A stretch of 64,000 bases of DNA from Adineta vaga (GCA_021613535.1 CP075493.1:2604001-2668000); one strand, 5' to 3'; counted from the first letter of the stretch, positions 12,421 through 24,368 are shown. Numbers and translations are program-made. Notes: generated by a model not told the origin, from the letters alone.

Positions 12421-13685
12421 ATGACTTCAAATAGAATTCAATTACATCGTGTTAAAGGTACACATTATGAATGTGCACATCATATTGGTCAATTAACACG
12501 TGAATCAATTCGACAACGTATTGCAAATGATCTTGCTTATTTATCGACATTATTTACGTTTATTCTAACAGAATATGGTCAAAAATTACATCGAGATTTT
12601 ATTGAAAGAATTCGTTCGTTATATCCATGGTATTGGGATGAAATACGTGGATTAGCTGATGGTTCACAAGTTCCATTAGAACAAATCCTTGTACTGAATT
12701 TTTTAAATGAAACTCGTACAGCTTATCGTTTATTAGAAGAACAAAAACAAATAGAAAATGAAACTGGTGAACAAGGTTGTACAACAGTATTAATCAATCG
12801 AAAAGATACAAATACATTATCATTATTACATAATGAAGATCATTCAAGTGCATTATATATGACTGGATATCTTATTGAAGCTGATATACAGTCAAGTAAA
12901 TACGATAACGATCAACGTGAAAGTCCAAATGAGAAATTCATTGCTTATTGTTATGCTGGAGTTATTCCAGGTAGCATATAGATTCTCTTTTTAAAAAAAA
13001 ATGAAGCTTTTGATTGATCTATCTAGGTAATGCATTTGGTGTTAATGTACATGGTTTTGTATGTGCAATGAATGGTCTCTATCCAAATTTCGTTGCTCAT
13101 GGTCGTTTACCACGTCAAATTGTAAATCGAGCATTACTTTCGATTAGAAATGAAGAAGAATTAGATCAATTAATTCGTTCATCACCTGTTGCATATGGAT
13201 TTTGTATCAATGGTGGATTTATTCATGAAAAAAGTCATTTACTTAATTATGAAATAGGTCCGAATTTAGATGAAGATAATCAAAATTATATAAGTAAATG
13301 TCGAATTATAAATTCCGAAGAAAATTTCGACAAAATCAATGGAGATTCAATTGTTAGAAATTATCTTATTCATTACAATCATTATGAACGATTAGATCAT
13401 GTTATTCATCAACAAAAAGCACTTGAATCATCATTTAGTCGATGGAAACGTGGTAGAGAACTCGGTGAAATCTTTGATATAAATGATGCCATGCGATTAC
13501 TTGGCGATCATGACAATGAATTATTTCCAATATTTCGTACTTCAAATCGTTCCGATGTGAATTCCGTGACACTTTGTACAGTACATATGAATTTTCTAAC
13601 ATTAGAACTTCGTATTTTTCAAACAAATCCAAAAGAAAATAATCAACCAACATTAATTTATAATTTACGAGAACTATTTCTATAG
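12421..13685 (+). CDS. Peptidase C45 / acyltransferase-like Ntn hydrolase (tan/AAT family)
   Basis: Predicted member of the acyl-CoA:6-aminopenicillanic acid acyltransferase family (peptidase C45), which includes the insect beta-alanyl conjugate hydrolase tan. The two exons, 12421-12970 and 13027-13685, join as CCA G|GT and give about 402 residues. The N-terminal helical half includes YPWYWDEIRGLADG, typical of the family. The Gly-Cys autocleavage site is in GEQGCTTVL with Cys at about residue 120, followed by LHNEDHS. The second exon carries NAFGVNVHGFVCAMNGLYP, which matches the family pattern of a Gly-rich strand and an Asn-Gly motif. By family analogy the precursor self-cleaves before the cysteine, which becomes the N-terminal nucleophile of the beta chain; the substrate is unknown. 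An AATAAA signal at 13688-13693 lies almost on the stop codon. The gene is head-to-head with OFD1. Confidence 0.82.
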
Positions 13686-14430
13686 AAAATAAAACTTTTT
13701 TGTTCCCCTTTTTTTATTTTGTCATTGAAATTTATTTATATAAATTAATATGATGTAGAAAATTGAAATAGCACGCACTTTTCTCAGAATATTGTCAATG
13801 AAATCAAATGTATATCTGTATTTATTGTTCTTTAGAAAAAAGATAGAAAAGAAAGTAAATGCATTACCTTGATAGGTGGCTAAATATTTTATGAGATGTT
13901 GAATCTTATATTGTTATTTACATAAAAAGGAAGTGTTTTGTTTCCAGTACTTTAGTAGATCACTGAGTATTGCACTTTAGCATAGATTAGTTTTCTAACG
14001 GCTTATGCAAAAAAAGACTTTGTTCTATCGGTAAAACATTTTATCGAGAGATTTCTTTTTATTTGCATTTAAACGATTGTAATTGGTTTTCTATTTTTGA
14101 AGAAATTAGCCTATTCTACCATAATGATTACTAGCCGGATCACTCATTCATCGTCTTGCACATAGAATTATTCTTAAATGTGCTTCTTCTTTTTATCAAG
14201 GTATGTTTACCTCGTAATCGTTAAAAAACATCATGCGATTTAATACTATTTGCAGCTGACGAGTGAAATCAGCGGTAATTGATATTCTGAGAAAAAGACC
14301 ATCTGTTTTTCTCGACTATTACATTCACACCGATTAGTCGATTAAAATTTGAACGTGCATATCTATTTATTTCGATTTTAATCTTATCATTTAGTATTGT
14401 AAGCTATATGACTACATAGTATGATTCTAG
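13686..14430. other. Intergenic region
   Basis: Holds the poly(A) signal of the hydrolase and the upstream region of the GPCR. AT-rich with no further gene seen. It ends in a tgattctag acceptor immediately before the GPCR start codon. Confidence 0.6.
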
Positions 14431-15606
14431 ATGAACGTTTCAAGATATGATATGTGGCATGATACGATTCGTCTTGGTCTTGTTCGAATCTTTTATCCAT
14501 GTTTAATGATTTTTGGTACCATCGGAAATATTTTATGTTTGAAAATTCTTTTACGAAAACGTTTTCGTCGACAATCAACATGTCAATATTTATGTATACT
14601 TGCTGTCATTGATATTTTATTTATTTATACGCGATCAGTACGTTATTTATATCGGTATATGTTCCAAATGGATTTACGAAATACATCATTGTGGATGTGT
14701 CGTTCATTTATATTCTTTTCTTCGACACTTTCACATTTAGCTTCATGGATTCTCGTTATTGTCAGTTTTGATCGATATTTTATTATGAAAAATCGTTTTT
14801 CATATCGAAATGCTGGACAGCGTGTAATGATAACAACATGCTTTCTCATTCTAATCATTAGCTGTATCAATGCACATTATTTCGCTATTTTAGGTAAGCA
14901 TAAAAAAACTCAAATAAACTTCAATCGTGTCTTTTTTCTAGGAATTACCATGAAATTACGTACTTCTAATCATCAAAAATCTCGAAATCTATCCAATGAC
15001 ACTCAAAATTTTATCAATCGTTTCGTATGTATGGCACGAACAGAATCTAAACATTTCTTTCGTTTCTATCAACCAATCATTGATCTCTTACTAGTAGCTA
15101 TCATTCCATTTTTTCTACTAATTTTTGCAAATATTGGCATTATACGTACAACCGTGCGTACAAATATTTTACGTAAAACATCACGAAGACAAAAACGAAA
15201 CAATCGTCTAACGATTATGCTTCTATCCGTAATCTTGTCATTTATCTTATTAACATGTCCATCTGTTATTTATATTTGTGTAAATCGTTTACAATCATCA
15301 TTAAGATTTTCGGATACAAAATTAGTTGTACTGGATTTATTTGAAGCATTATGGTATACAAAACATACATTAAATTTTCTTCTATACACATTAAGTGGAC
15401 AAGATTTTCGACGAGAATTTCGAAAGTTAATTCTATGTTCGAAACGAAATGCATCGAAAACATTACGTCATCGACGACATCGTCAACAAAAAGGTGGTGA
15501 AAGTATTTTTTCAGCAAATTCATATGTTTCAACACATCGAACATCATCGATTACAATTCAATTACATCAAACTCAAACAAAAACAACGGTTTTATGGACA
15601 AATTAA
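14431..15606 (+). CDS. Orphan rhodopsin-family GPCR
   Basis: Seven-transmembrane receptor of the rhodopsin class, probably a peptide receptor, though the ligand is unknown. TM1 has the conserved GNILCLKIL (the GN of helix 1). TM2 holds CQYLCILAVIDILF with an Asp in the usual place. A Cys before TM3 (SLWMCRSFIFF) can form the extracellular disulphide. TM3 ends with a DRY motif (SFDRYFIMK). TM6 has LTCPS and TM7 ends LNFLLYTLSGQDFRREF in place of NPxxY. A 48-nt intron (14894-14941, gtaagc to ttctag) keeps the frame if retained. After splicing the protein is about 375 residues. The paralogue at 53169-55385 has an intron at the same codon. The start codon abuts a splice acceptor. The C-terminal tail is basic and Ser/Thr-rich. 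Confidence 0.85.
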   Translation: MNVSRYDMWHDTIRLGLVRIFYPCLMIFGTIGNILCLKILLRKRFRRQSTCQYLCILAVIDILFIYTRSVRYLYRYMFQMDLRNTSLWMCRSFIFFSSTLSHLASWILVIVSFDRYFIMKNRFSYRNAGQRVMITTCFLILIISCINAHYFAILGKHKKTQINFNRVFFLGITMKLRTSNHQKSRNLSNDTQNFINRFVCMARTESKHFFRFYQPIIDLLLVAIIPFFLLIFANIGIIRTTVRTNILRKTSRRQKRNNRLTIMLLSVILSFILLTCPSVIYICVNRLQSSLRFSDTKLVVLDLFEALWYTKHTLNFLLYTLSGQDFRREFRKLILCSKRNASKTLRHRRHRQQKGGESIFSANSYVSTHRTSSITIQLHQTQTKTTVLWTN

Positions 15607-16043
15607 TTTATAATAGAATGTATTCAATGTATTTTTGTGTTTTGTTTGCTGACGAACAAGAAAAGAAAAACATAACAAAACCTTTCTGTTTTTTTTCTTT
15701 TTTGATGAATTATGTTCATATTTGAACTCGCTACTTCTTTTCATCTAATAATAACCAACGTTTATTACATATTCATTGAAGAAAGCTTTTAGTCTAAAGT
15801 GAAAATGTCGGTGTAAATTGAGAGTATGATCTAGTGCTACATGTTATCAAGTGAAACTATAAACTCTCTACACGCGATATCGTATTCAGAGAAGAACGTT
15901 TTTAAGATTTCCAGGTATGATCTTCCATTGATGCTGTGAAAAGAGAATTCGAAAGAGAATGAAACAAAGATTTCAGATTGTCAGCATTGCATATTGTCTT
16001 GAATGATATTTACTTTTGAAATGAAAAAACATAGCACAGGATT
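15607..16043. other. Intergenic region between convergent genes
   Basis: 3' flanks of the GPCR and of the minus-strand unknown gene. AT-rich with short T runs; nothing else recognised. Confidence 0.55.
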
Positions 16044-16490
16044 TTAATAATGTCCACGTGATTGAAAATGTACTTGTGTTAAAGGATTAGTCAGTTGCCC
16101 ATTTATGCCATGTTCTCGATCATGAATATTATCATCAAGTGATTTTCGTCCTTGAAAACCATCGGATAAATGTTCATCATTTTGTGTTTTTCCTTGATTG
16201 AATCGATGTTCAAAATGTTGTTGTGCATCTCGATTAGTTTCATAGTGGACTGCTTGAATTGGTGGTTGTCGAGTACCAGCAAAAGCTCTTCTACTTTGAG
16301 ATGGTGATCTTTGATAATGTATATCATTCCTAAATCGTTGACCAGTAGGATTACTCATTCGTTGTTGTGTACCTTCTCCAAGGCTAGCACGTCGTCCAGC
16401 TTCATAACCTGCCGAAAAACCGTCGGCGTAACTATTAGGAAGTTCATGTCGATCTATCGATAAACGTGCAGCTGGTCGACCTTTTTGCAT
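16044..16490 (-). CDS. Hypothetical disordered protein
   Basis: Single open frame of 148 residues, rich in Gln, Arg, His, Asn and Gly, without a signal peptide or membrane segment. It contains YADGFSAGYEAGRRASLGEG near the N terminus and looks intrinsically disordered. Composition is unlike the random AT-rich frames around it, which supports coding. The ATG at 16490 lies two bases after a splice acceptor (cattcatag), so it could be the first codon of a trans-spliced message or the start of a downstream exon. Family not recognised. Confidence 0.55.
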   Translation of the reverse strand: MQKGRPAARLSIDRHELPNSYADGFSAGYEAGRRASLGEGTQQRMSNPTGQRFRNDIHYQRSPSQSRRAFAGTRQPPIQAVHYETNRDAQQHFEHRFNQGKTQNDEHLSDGFQGRKSLDDNIHDREHGINGQLTNPLTQVHFQSRGHY

Positions 16491-17103
16491 GTCTATGAAT
16501 GATGAGAATTTAAAAGAAAAAAGAACTTAACAAATAAAACGATTGCAATAAAATAATTGAATTTCAGCGCCATTGGAAATTTCTTTCAGCGAACTAATTG
16601 TAATTTGTTCAACATAACAACAACCTAATTTCTTGAGAAGTAAACACAAGTAATTAGTCTTTCAAGAATCGTTCTTCATGTTCAATATTTTCATAATGAA
16701 GACTATTTATTTCATTTCTAGCTGTTTTTCTTTTTGTTTCCTTTCTCCGTCAATGATATTTTAAGTACTTATCAGGTTAACAATCTTATTATTTGACATT
16801 CATGACATCTTTGTATATTTTATACTCTATTCTCGCATTATTGTTCTTTCTCTAAACATCTTTTTCGTTAATAGCTATATTTTATTTTCAAAAACAAGGC
16901 AGAAAATAAAATTAACTTATTATCAATTCCAATCAGAAAATAAGAGCATAGAAAAACTAGCATAGGTGATGAAAAGTAGAGGAAAAAAACCAATTCTCAC
17001 TCAGTTTCAAGTAGCATAAAATACCACTCCAAACATAAAACGATATATACTTATTGTTTCCATATTAGTTATCACGTTCATTTCTTAAAAAGACATTTCC
17101 ATA
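16491..17103. other. Intergenic region between divergent genes
   Basis: Separates the minus-strand unknown gene and the plus-strand small membrane protein, and must contain their promoters. AT-rich with no clear motif. Confidence 0.5.
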
Positions 17104-17436
17104 ATGGAGAACGATTCAGGTGCTATTGCTATAGGTCTTGGAGCGGGTCTTGGTGGATTTGTTGCTGTTGTAAGAAATCTTTTCTTTGTTAAACATTATC
17201 TTCATGTATAAAACATCTTTAGATCATTATTGGTTGTATTCTATGGAATGTTTTCTGTGGATCGTAAGTTTGAATTGATCGTCTTGTTTTATTATTGTAT
17301 TTTTGTTTTTAGTTGGTGTGATAAAAAGAAAGTACAAACAAAAGCAGTTCAAATTCCATTACAAAATCAGCGAATACATAGAACTGAACCGCCATATACA
17401 ACTCAAACTAACGTTACACCTTTTACTTCAGATTAA
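17104..17436 (+). CDS. Small single-pass membrane protein, unknown family
   Basis: Three exons (17104-17169, 17223-17263, 17313-17436) join in frame to give 76 residues. A Gly-rich hydrophobic helix at about residues 7-33 (AIAIGLGAGLGGFVAV, then IIIGCILWNVFCG) is followed by a Cys/Lys-rich juxtamembrane stretch (SWCDKKK) and a polar, Gln/Thr-rich tail. The cysteines next to the membrane could be palmitoylated, which is inference. Both introns have clean gtaag donors and ttttag acceptors, which supports a real gene despite its size. Function unknown. Confidence 0.7.
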
Positions 17437-18550
17437 TGTACAAATAAATACTCGTTATAATTTAGAATTATAATCATAGAGTATAAAAACGTTCGATGTT
17501 CTTCTACTCAGTTTTTTTTTCTTGCTATTATTATATCGTACAATTTTTTTCTTCGATTTTTGTAATTATAAATATTTTACTGATGAAAACATTGAAATAT
17601 CAGAATATTCAGAGAATTTTTTCATATAGATAAATTATTGTCAACTATAGTTTATTTGGTTGAATATCAATACTTCTTTTCAACAACTTCAAAAGACTTC
17701 TTTGAGAACATTTTTCTTTTCTGTCATTATGGATAATTGATTATAATATGTGAATACATGAGATATTCATGACTGGGTTGATTAGTTTACAGAAGACTAC
17801 ATGAACGTTTCTATTCTTAGTATTATATGAATTATTTAATCTCACATCGTGAATATCGAACATCTTATCAATATTACAATTGACTTATTCTGAATAGTTC
17901 TTTTGATAATACGAAACGACAATAGTTCATATACATACTCTTGACATGAATTACCTACAAAGTGGTATTATATTGCCGATACCAATATATAAGTGTTATA
18001 TATATTTATATAATTATTGAATAGTAAATTTCAGTTTTCTTGAATTTGTCCCTTAAAAACGTCGATATTGTTTCTCTCACCAATCAACGTAGTTTTATAA
18101 CGATTAATTCTAAGTTCTTTTTCATAATGTAGTCTGTTCTATATTTGAATACATGTCAAAGTATAATATACATAGTCCATACCTATTTTTTTCTTTTCTT
18201 CATATTATATTCTAAATTATTTCATTTTAATCATTACTTATTAACATATAATTATTTATCCAAGGTACGTCATGTTTCATTCCTTTTTCTTTTTTTTCTT
18301 TGTTTCTTAAAGTTTGCTTTCTCTTGGTTACTATTGAATCTTCTTTTCTCAAATTGAAGACACGGCGCATTTAATGAAGGACGTGCACATTGTCATTGCC
18401 GAGAATATGAAAAGTTTTTCTTTTCTTCTTCTTCTTCTTCTTCTTTTTCTTAGCACATTTCTTTTCCCTATATTATTCGTCAGAGAGGAAAGAATAAACA
18501 TTTGAAATCGTCTAACAAAGTAAACGAGGAAAACTAAATCAAGGGATATT
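17437..18550. other. Intergenic region upstream of DYNLT
   Basis: About 1.1 kb of AT-rich DNA. It contains a TCT microsatellite near 18424 and scattered T-rich tracts. The frame at 18145-18357 is a Phe/Leu-rich low-complexity shadow. No gene seen. Confidence 0.55.
18424..18444. repeat. (TCT)n microsatellite
   Basis: Pyrimidine trinucleotide run upstream of DYNLT. Confidence 0.85.
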
Positions 18551-19414
18551 ATGAACGACGAATCAATCGATGATTGTATCTTATTATCACAAGATCCTAC
18601 ATTAATACCAAGGTATGAAGAATTTCTTCGATAAGTTTATCTTAAAAAACTAATGTTGAGAAAGAAAACATGCATTTAAATAACACTTTTTTTCTCTTTC
18701 TCGACGTTGTTGTAAAGAAATATATCAATGATAAATTCTATATCTTTTCTTTTTCTTCTTTGAAGAAGAAAATTTAACTTATCTCCCACGCCTACTTATA
18801 ATAGTCGAGCTATTTACGTGAAGGTAAAACTGGTATATTTTTATGATTTCTATCGTTTTATTTTCCTATGTCAATATAAGAGTAATGAAAAAAATGCAGC
18901 CAGAAAGATAAGAATACTAGTAGCGTTCTTTCTTTTTATGCTTAAAATTTCTCTTTTTCTTCAGATCAGTGGAAATGATGAAAGGAGATGATCCCGCATT
19001 TGTTGTTGATGAAATATCTAGTATAGTAAAATCAACAATTGAACGAGTCATTGGCGGCAAAACATATGAACATAATCAAGTAAATCGGTGGTCCGCTGAT
19101 ATTGTCGATCAAACATTAACGGAATTAACTAATTTAAAAAAACCATTTAAATATATTGTACATGCAGTAAGTCATTGTATTCAATTACGATGAATTATCT
19201 AGTAGAATTAATGTAGGTTTTAATGCAAAAGAATGGAGCTGGTATTCATACAGCTAGTTCTTGTTTTTGGGATAATACAACTGATGGTAGTTGTACTGTT
19301 CGGTAATGCGTTAGATCTTGTTTTCGAAATGATTTTATGTTTTTTTTCTATTCTAGTTGGGAAAACAAATATGTTTATGCTATTGTTTCAGTTTTTGGTT
19401 TATCTAATTACTAA
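18551..19414 (+). CDS. DYNLT1: Tctex-type dynein light chain (DYNLT1/3 orthologue)
   Basis: Light chain that dimerises on the dynein intermediate chain and links cargo; also found in axonemal dynein. Four exons (18551-18612, 18965-19166, 19217-19302, 19357-19414) give 135 residues in one frame. The Tctex-1 domain is nearly complete: FVVDEISSIVKSTIE, then KPFKYIVHA, MQKNGAGIHTASSCFWD and TDGSCTVRWENKYVYAIV, ending FGLSNY. These match human DYNLT1/DYNLT3 almost residue for residue. The N terminus is about 20 residues longer than the human protein, encoded by a separate first exon. DYNLT1 and DYNLT3 cannot be told apart from the sequence alone, so the symbol is approximate. Intron 1 is about 350 nt. 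Confidence 0.95.
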
Positions 19415-19613
19415 ACAAATATAATCGTCGCTCTCTGTTTTTTTTATCTATTCTTTTGCTTTTAGTCCATTGATATATTCTTTTTCTATAATAAAAAAAA
19501 AGAAGGAAACCTAATAAATAAATCTTGATAAAAATGTATTCATTCATGTCCTCTTTTTCTCTCGTGTCTGACCAAAACAATTTTTTTTTTCAATTTGTAG
19601 AAAGATTAAAAAT

Positions 19614-20957
19614 ATGTGTGGTCGTTTTGCTTGCGGTTTAGCTCCTGATGTTGTACGTCGTCTTTCGACTTATATGCATTCTCAAACACATGAAACAATT
19701 GTACCACCATTTATTGATTTAATGCCATCAACACGATCTTTTCGATCAAGTTGGAACATTTCTCCAACTTCAACTTGGTATGTTACATTGATTCGTTGAA
19801 AATATGAAAAATCAAAAAATCTTTTTCTCATTTAGTCTTTGTTTAATATCGGCCAAACATTTAGATGAAACAGAGGATTCATCAACAAGAGTTCTCTGTT
19901 CAATGCGTTGGTCACTTGTTCCACATTATTTTAAAGGTAATCTATCAGATTTTAAACCTGTTTTAAACAATTGTCGATCGGAAACTATCAATGAAAAACC
20001 AACATTTAAAAGACCTTTAAGTAATGGTTATCGTTGTGTCGTGCTTGCTGAAGGGTAATTTATAGAGTTGATTTTTAAAATTATGAAAAACATTTCCTGT
20101 TTTTTTCTAAATCTAGATTCTTCGAATGGAAGAAGAATGTATCAAAAGTACCTTATTTTATCTATCAATCCGAACCATTTCTTAAAGAAAAACATTATCC
20201 AAATATAAATGTGGATAAGATTCTTGAGAATACAAATGAAAAACTACCATTATTAGCGATGGCTGCTCTTTTTGATATTAATGAAAATTTCGATGTATGT
20301 ACCGATCAATGTTCGATATCTGAGCTGAACTTGAAATTATTTATTTAGACTGATCCATTGTATTCATGTGCAATATGTACAGTTGATGCAAGTGAATCTA
20401 TGCGAGATGTACATGTTCGAATGCCGGTAATAGAAAATAAAACAAACGATTGTAATTGTTAATTTTAATACATTATTTTCAAGGCAATTCTTTCAAGTCA
20501 ACAGGAGATCGATGAATGGTTGGATTTTGGTCGATATAAAACGGAAGAAGTAAGATTTATATATTTGAATCTAGAAAACAATTTTGAGAATAATTATCAG
20601 ATTCTTCCATTACTTGTTCCTCATGATGATATACAAATGTATCGAGTAACATCCAATGTTGGTTCAACAAAAGTAAATGATATGAATAATATTCGACCGA
20701 TGAATATCGATAAAGAAAAGTAAGACAATGATTTTCTTATTTCACTAAATGAGTTATTGAATTCTAGTAAAACAATATCATCAAATCAAAACACCCTTGA
20801 TTCATTTGTAATTAAAAAAGCACCGAAGAAATATTTCGAAGATCGTGTATTAAAAGATGAAACCAACAAAAATCTATCTCGTAAACGTACACAAAATGCA
20901 ATTGATGATTATATGTTTAAAGAATCGAAATCATCATCGAAGCGTTTGAAAAAATAG
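19614..20957 (+). CDS. HMCES: HMCES orthologue, SRAP-domain abasic-site crosslinker
   Basis: Shields abasic sites in single-stranded DNA at replication forks by forming a thiazolidine crosslink through Cys2. Seven exons (19614-19777, 19836-20054, 20117-20294, 20349-20426, 20484-20549, 20601-20719, 20768-20957) sum to 337 residues in frame. The start is fixed by MCGRFACGL, since Cys2 must be exposed after Met removal. The SRAP landmarks are present: MRWSLVPHYF, NNCRSETI, the catalytic Glu in LAEGFFEW, and the His in HVRMPAIL. The C-terminal tail carries QNTLDSFVIKKAPKK, in the place of the human QRMLQWLATKSPKK, and QNAIDDYMF. Both resemble PCNA-interacting (PIP) boxes. A clear splice acceptor lies 13 nt before the ATG, consistent with a trans-spliced leader or a 5' UTR intron. 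Confidence 0.94.
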
Positions 20958-21558
20958 ATCTTTCTCTTTTTTGTTTTATTTAATATTTTAGATATTTTTT
21001 ATTTCATTGTATAGTAATCCTGTCAGATGAAACTTGATAATTATTTAATCTCGATGAAAAAGAAAAGTCACTTTTTTTATGATGTATTTTTCTTTTATGT
21101 AACCGCAAAACGTTATCTTAATTGTCACTATTTTACTTACTTTTATTACATAAATACATTCTCGATTGTATGAAATCGTCGAAAAGATTATGTGGGTAAA
21201 GATTCTTTTTACATCGTTATCGCTCTTCTATTGATTGAAATCACAAAAGGCTGAGACAAACGAAAGAATATTTTTCTCAATTGTAATGAATACGACGAGA
21301 TGAAACATAAGGTGTTTACTCAGTTGTTTTGAAAACTAACTGCACCAACTTGAATGTACGACTTTGATCAACCAAGGATGATAAAAATAAATCGATTTAC
21401 ATATTATTTACAGAAGAATCACTGTTTCATACAATGTGTTTTTCATTTCTTTTCTCTATTGACTTCAGTGATGTGTATTAGACGACAAGATCATGTTGAG
21501 TTTTATTCAATAAAAAAAGAATTCTTTTACACTATTTTAAAACATATAAGTCAATTTC
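20958..21558. other. Intergenic region between convergent genes
   Basis: 3' flanks of HMCES and of the metallo-beta-lactamase gene. The frame 21354-21677 overlaps antisense to the latter and has no family signal. Confidence 0.55.
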
Positions 21559-23633
21559 TCAAAATCGATGGTCTCTCGATTTTTGTGATAATTCATTTGA
21601 TATCATCGTACTTGTTTGAAGTTGATTATTATCTATTAATAATGGTTGTTCTAACATTGATGCACGCATATTATTAGCTGAATCTTGTTGTGATTGTAGA
21701 CAACCAATTAGATAACATATGAGACCCGCAAGAAACATCATAATAAACAGGATTGCAATACCGAACAAAACTATTGCCCAAATCGGTAAGAAACCGTGAA
21801 AGACTTTATCTTCATCACGATAATTCGTATTCACTTCACGTTGAACCATTTTCACTAATTGACATGTATTCAATTGATAATGAAATAATTGTTTAGATGA
21901 GTCATTGTATAAAGTTTCGTAATCAGAAAAGAATCGACCTAAAGAACAAATCTCATTTATTTGTGTAAAGAGCAAATTTTAATCATACATTGAACTTCTT
22001 TAATGAATTGCATTGTACATATCGTTGAATAAATATCTCCAAGAAGTTGAGCAGTTGCATATCCAGATGTTAAACGATGAATAATATCATTCTCCAATTC
22101 ATGAAAGACCCATTCGTTTCCATTTTGTTCGATTAATTTATTTAATTGATTTCTGTCAATATCACTTGTACAATTTGTTGGATCGATCATGACGTGAACA
22201 AGTGCATCAAAATGTGGTTGAACACGTAGTTGATGAAGAAGATAGAGATGAATTTGTAATTTTGTTGAATTCAATAGAGGATAACTAATATATCGTAATG
22301 ATTGATATGGTTCAATTTCTGATGAATTCAATTGATTAATAGTTAGAAATGGATGAATGATGTTGATTGTGATATTTTCTAAATTATCTTCCGTATCATT
22401 TTGATGTAATTTCGCTGAAAATGATGTTAAATTGCCATTTATTAAATTGTTCAATGATAATGGATGAGATTCTATTGTCCAAGCATGATTTTCCTCCGAT
22501 AATAAAAATGATTCTTCAGTTGAATTGTTCACTTTTGCCAAGAAAACTAACTGAAAATCGACTAAATCCTTAAACATTGGCATATAAAATATTAAAACAT
22601 GATCCGAATTAGTTGAAGACAATAAAAGGAATTGATGATTAGAAAAATGCTCATTCATTGATAGTAATGGTAATTCCGATGGATTAGGATCGATAATGAA
22701 CGCATTATGAAATGCTCGATGTCGTTGATGAAATCCATTTTTCCATTGATTCTGTAATTCATAATTGAGTTCTTTCAATTGTTCAAAAGATAGATCTAAT
22801 TGCCGTTCATTGGGTTGATAAGTTGTTCCTGTTGGATAATCAATTTGAGGTGTTTGTGTCATTTCAATATGAGTACCAAGAATAGCTGTAACATACAAAT
22901 TATTAAATTCGATAAATTCTACTAGACGTGATATAGATTGAACATAAGCTGTAAAATTAGAGATGTATAAACGTCCTGGATAGAATGAATCGCCAGTGAA
23001 TAGTAAACCAGTCGAACAATCATAAAAAGCAAGCGATGACATTTCGTGACCAGGAATAGGAATGACGACCAAACGACGTTGATAATCCAATGCATACGTT
23101 CCAATCGAACGTGGCCAGTTTTCTAAATGAAAAAAACGGCTAATTGCAGCGACACTCGCACGAATAAGAGTAGTAAAATTTTTCGACTGAAATTGTACAT
23201 CACCAGCTGTATGGTCACGATGATTATGTGAATGTATAACAACTAATATCATATCTTGACGTTGTCTACCCTGTTTCCTACACCATTTTAGAATTATTTT
23301 TTCAACATACTGTTGAATTGGAAACGAAACAGATGAGACTGTTGCTCCAGTATCAATTAATAATACTGTTCTACTACTAAAGAGTAGATATAGAAATGGT
23401 GCTTCATAATTAATACATTTATTCTCTCGAAGAACAAATGTATCAGCATTTATTGAAAATTCATCTATATAACGTCGGCGAGCATCTTCCTTAAAACAAT
23501 TCTTCGATCCATGAGTCCAACTCGTTCGCAGTTTTATTGACTGACTAAGATAACTTTCTTTCGGACAATAAAGTTGTACGGTGATACTAACAGCGCTTAT
23601 CAGTAAGAAGAAGAACAGCAGCAGCAGCAGCAT
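21559..23633 (-). CDS. Secreted, membrane-anchored metallo-beta-lactamase-fold protein
   Basis: Predicted extracellular or luminal hydrolase. The two exons, 23633-21989 and 21938-21559, join at CAA T|GT across a 50-nt intron, giving about 674 residues. An N-terminal signal peptide (LLLLLFFFLLISAVS) is followed by a metallo-beta-lactamase domain: a strand with LLIDTGATVSS, the metal-binding motif HSHNHRDHTAGD, a downstream GHEMSSLAFYD, TGDSFYPGRLY with the bridging Asp, and GTHIEMT. A large extracellular region of unknown fold follows, Asn-rich with many N-glycosylation sequons and few cysteines. A single transmembrane helix (WAIVLFGIAILFIMMFLAG) near the C terminus leads to a short polar tail. 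The order signal, MBL, unknown domain, TM suggests an ectoenzyme. The substrate is unknown. The low intron count over a long coding stretch is compatible with, but does not show, horizontal acquisition. Confidence 0.85.
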
Positions 23634-24368
23634 ACTATTCTATCGTTGATTGTAAATGAAAATGAATGACAAGATTGTTGATTATCATGTGCATTTATTC
23701 TCATCACATATATAAACAAGGATATATTTCTTTTCTATTTCGAAACTTTAAGAATATGTTGTGTGATTATTTAAATATATTCTATGCATCTTTTCATAGT
23801 TATGTATGATGAATATCTTGGTTTTGCATAAATAAAAAATGAAGAAGAACAATATGAAGTTTGTTCTTCGTTTTCTTCGTCTTATTTGTCTTCAAATTTA
23901 TAAATAATTGCTTTTCTCATCAATGTTATTCGTTTCCGTTCAAAAGAAGAAGGACAATAAACGTGTTTAATTCTAACCATAGTTGACAAACGCTCTCGAA
24001 GGAAATATCACAATTTGAGCCTATATAAAAAATGAGCTGTTCTCGTTTTTCTGTGATTTTATTCGATGTATGATAGTGTTACTGAGAATTAAATTCAATG
24101 CTTGTGAGTGAAAATGATGAGTAGTTATTAGTTAAACAGAATTTTAGATATTTGTTTTTTTGTTCCACTTAAGAGTGAAGTAAACATTGAGTTTTTAAAA
24201 AGGACAAACCTCTCTTAAACAATATTGTTAATAGAAGCTCCTCTAAAAAGAAAACTTAAATTTATTTGACTGTTGTTCAATAAATAATATCCTGAAAAAC
24301 TATTGAAGAATAAAACTATCATCTTTCATATGATCAATATAGCCTATATTTCGTCATTTTTTAGAGAA
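23634..24368. other. Intergenic region between divergent genes
   Basis: Promoter interval for the metallo-beta-lactamase gene (-) and the disordered protein (+). No motif identified. It ends in an acceptor-like tttttag just before the plus-strand ATG. Confidence 0.5.

Noticed and set aside
12599-12784. Antisense frame inside the C45 hydrolase
   Set aside because: Shadow of the real coding exon.
22922-23104. Alternative-frame ORF inside the metallo-beta-lactamase gene
   Set aside because: Shadow; the main frame contains the metal-binding motifs.
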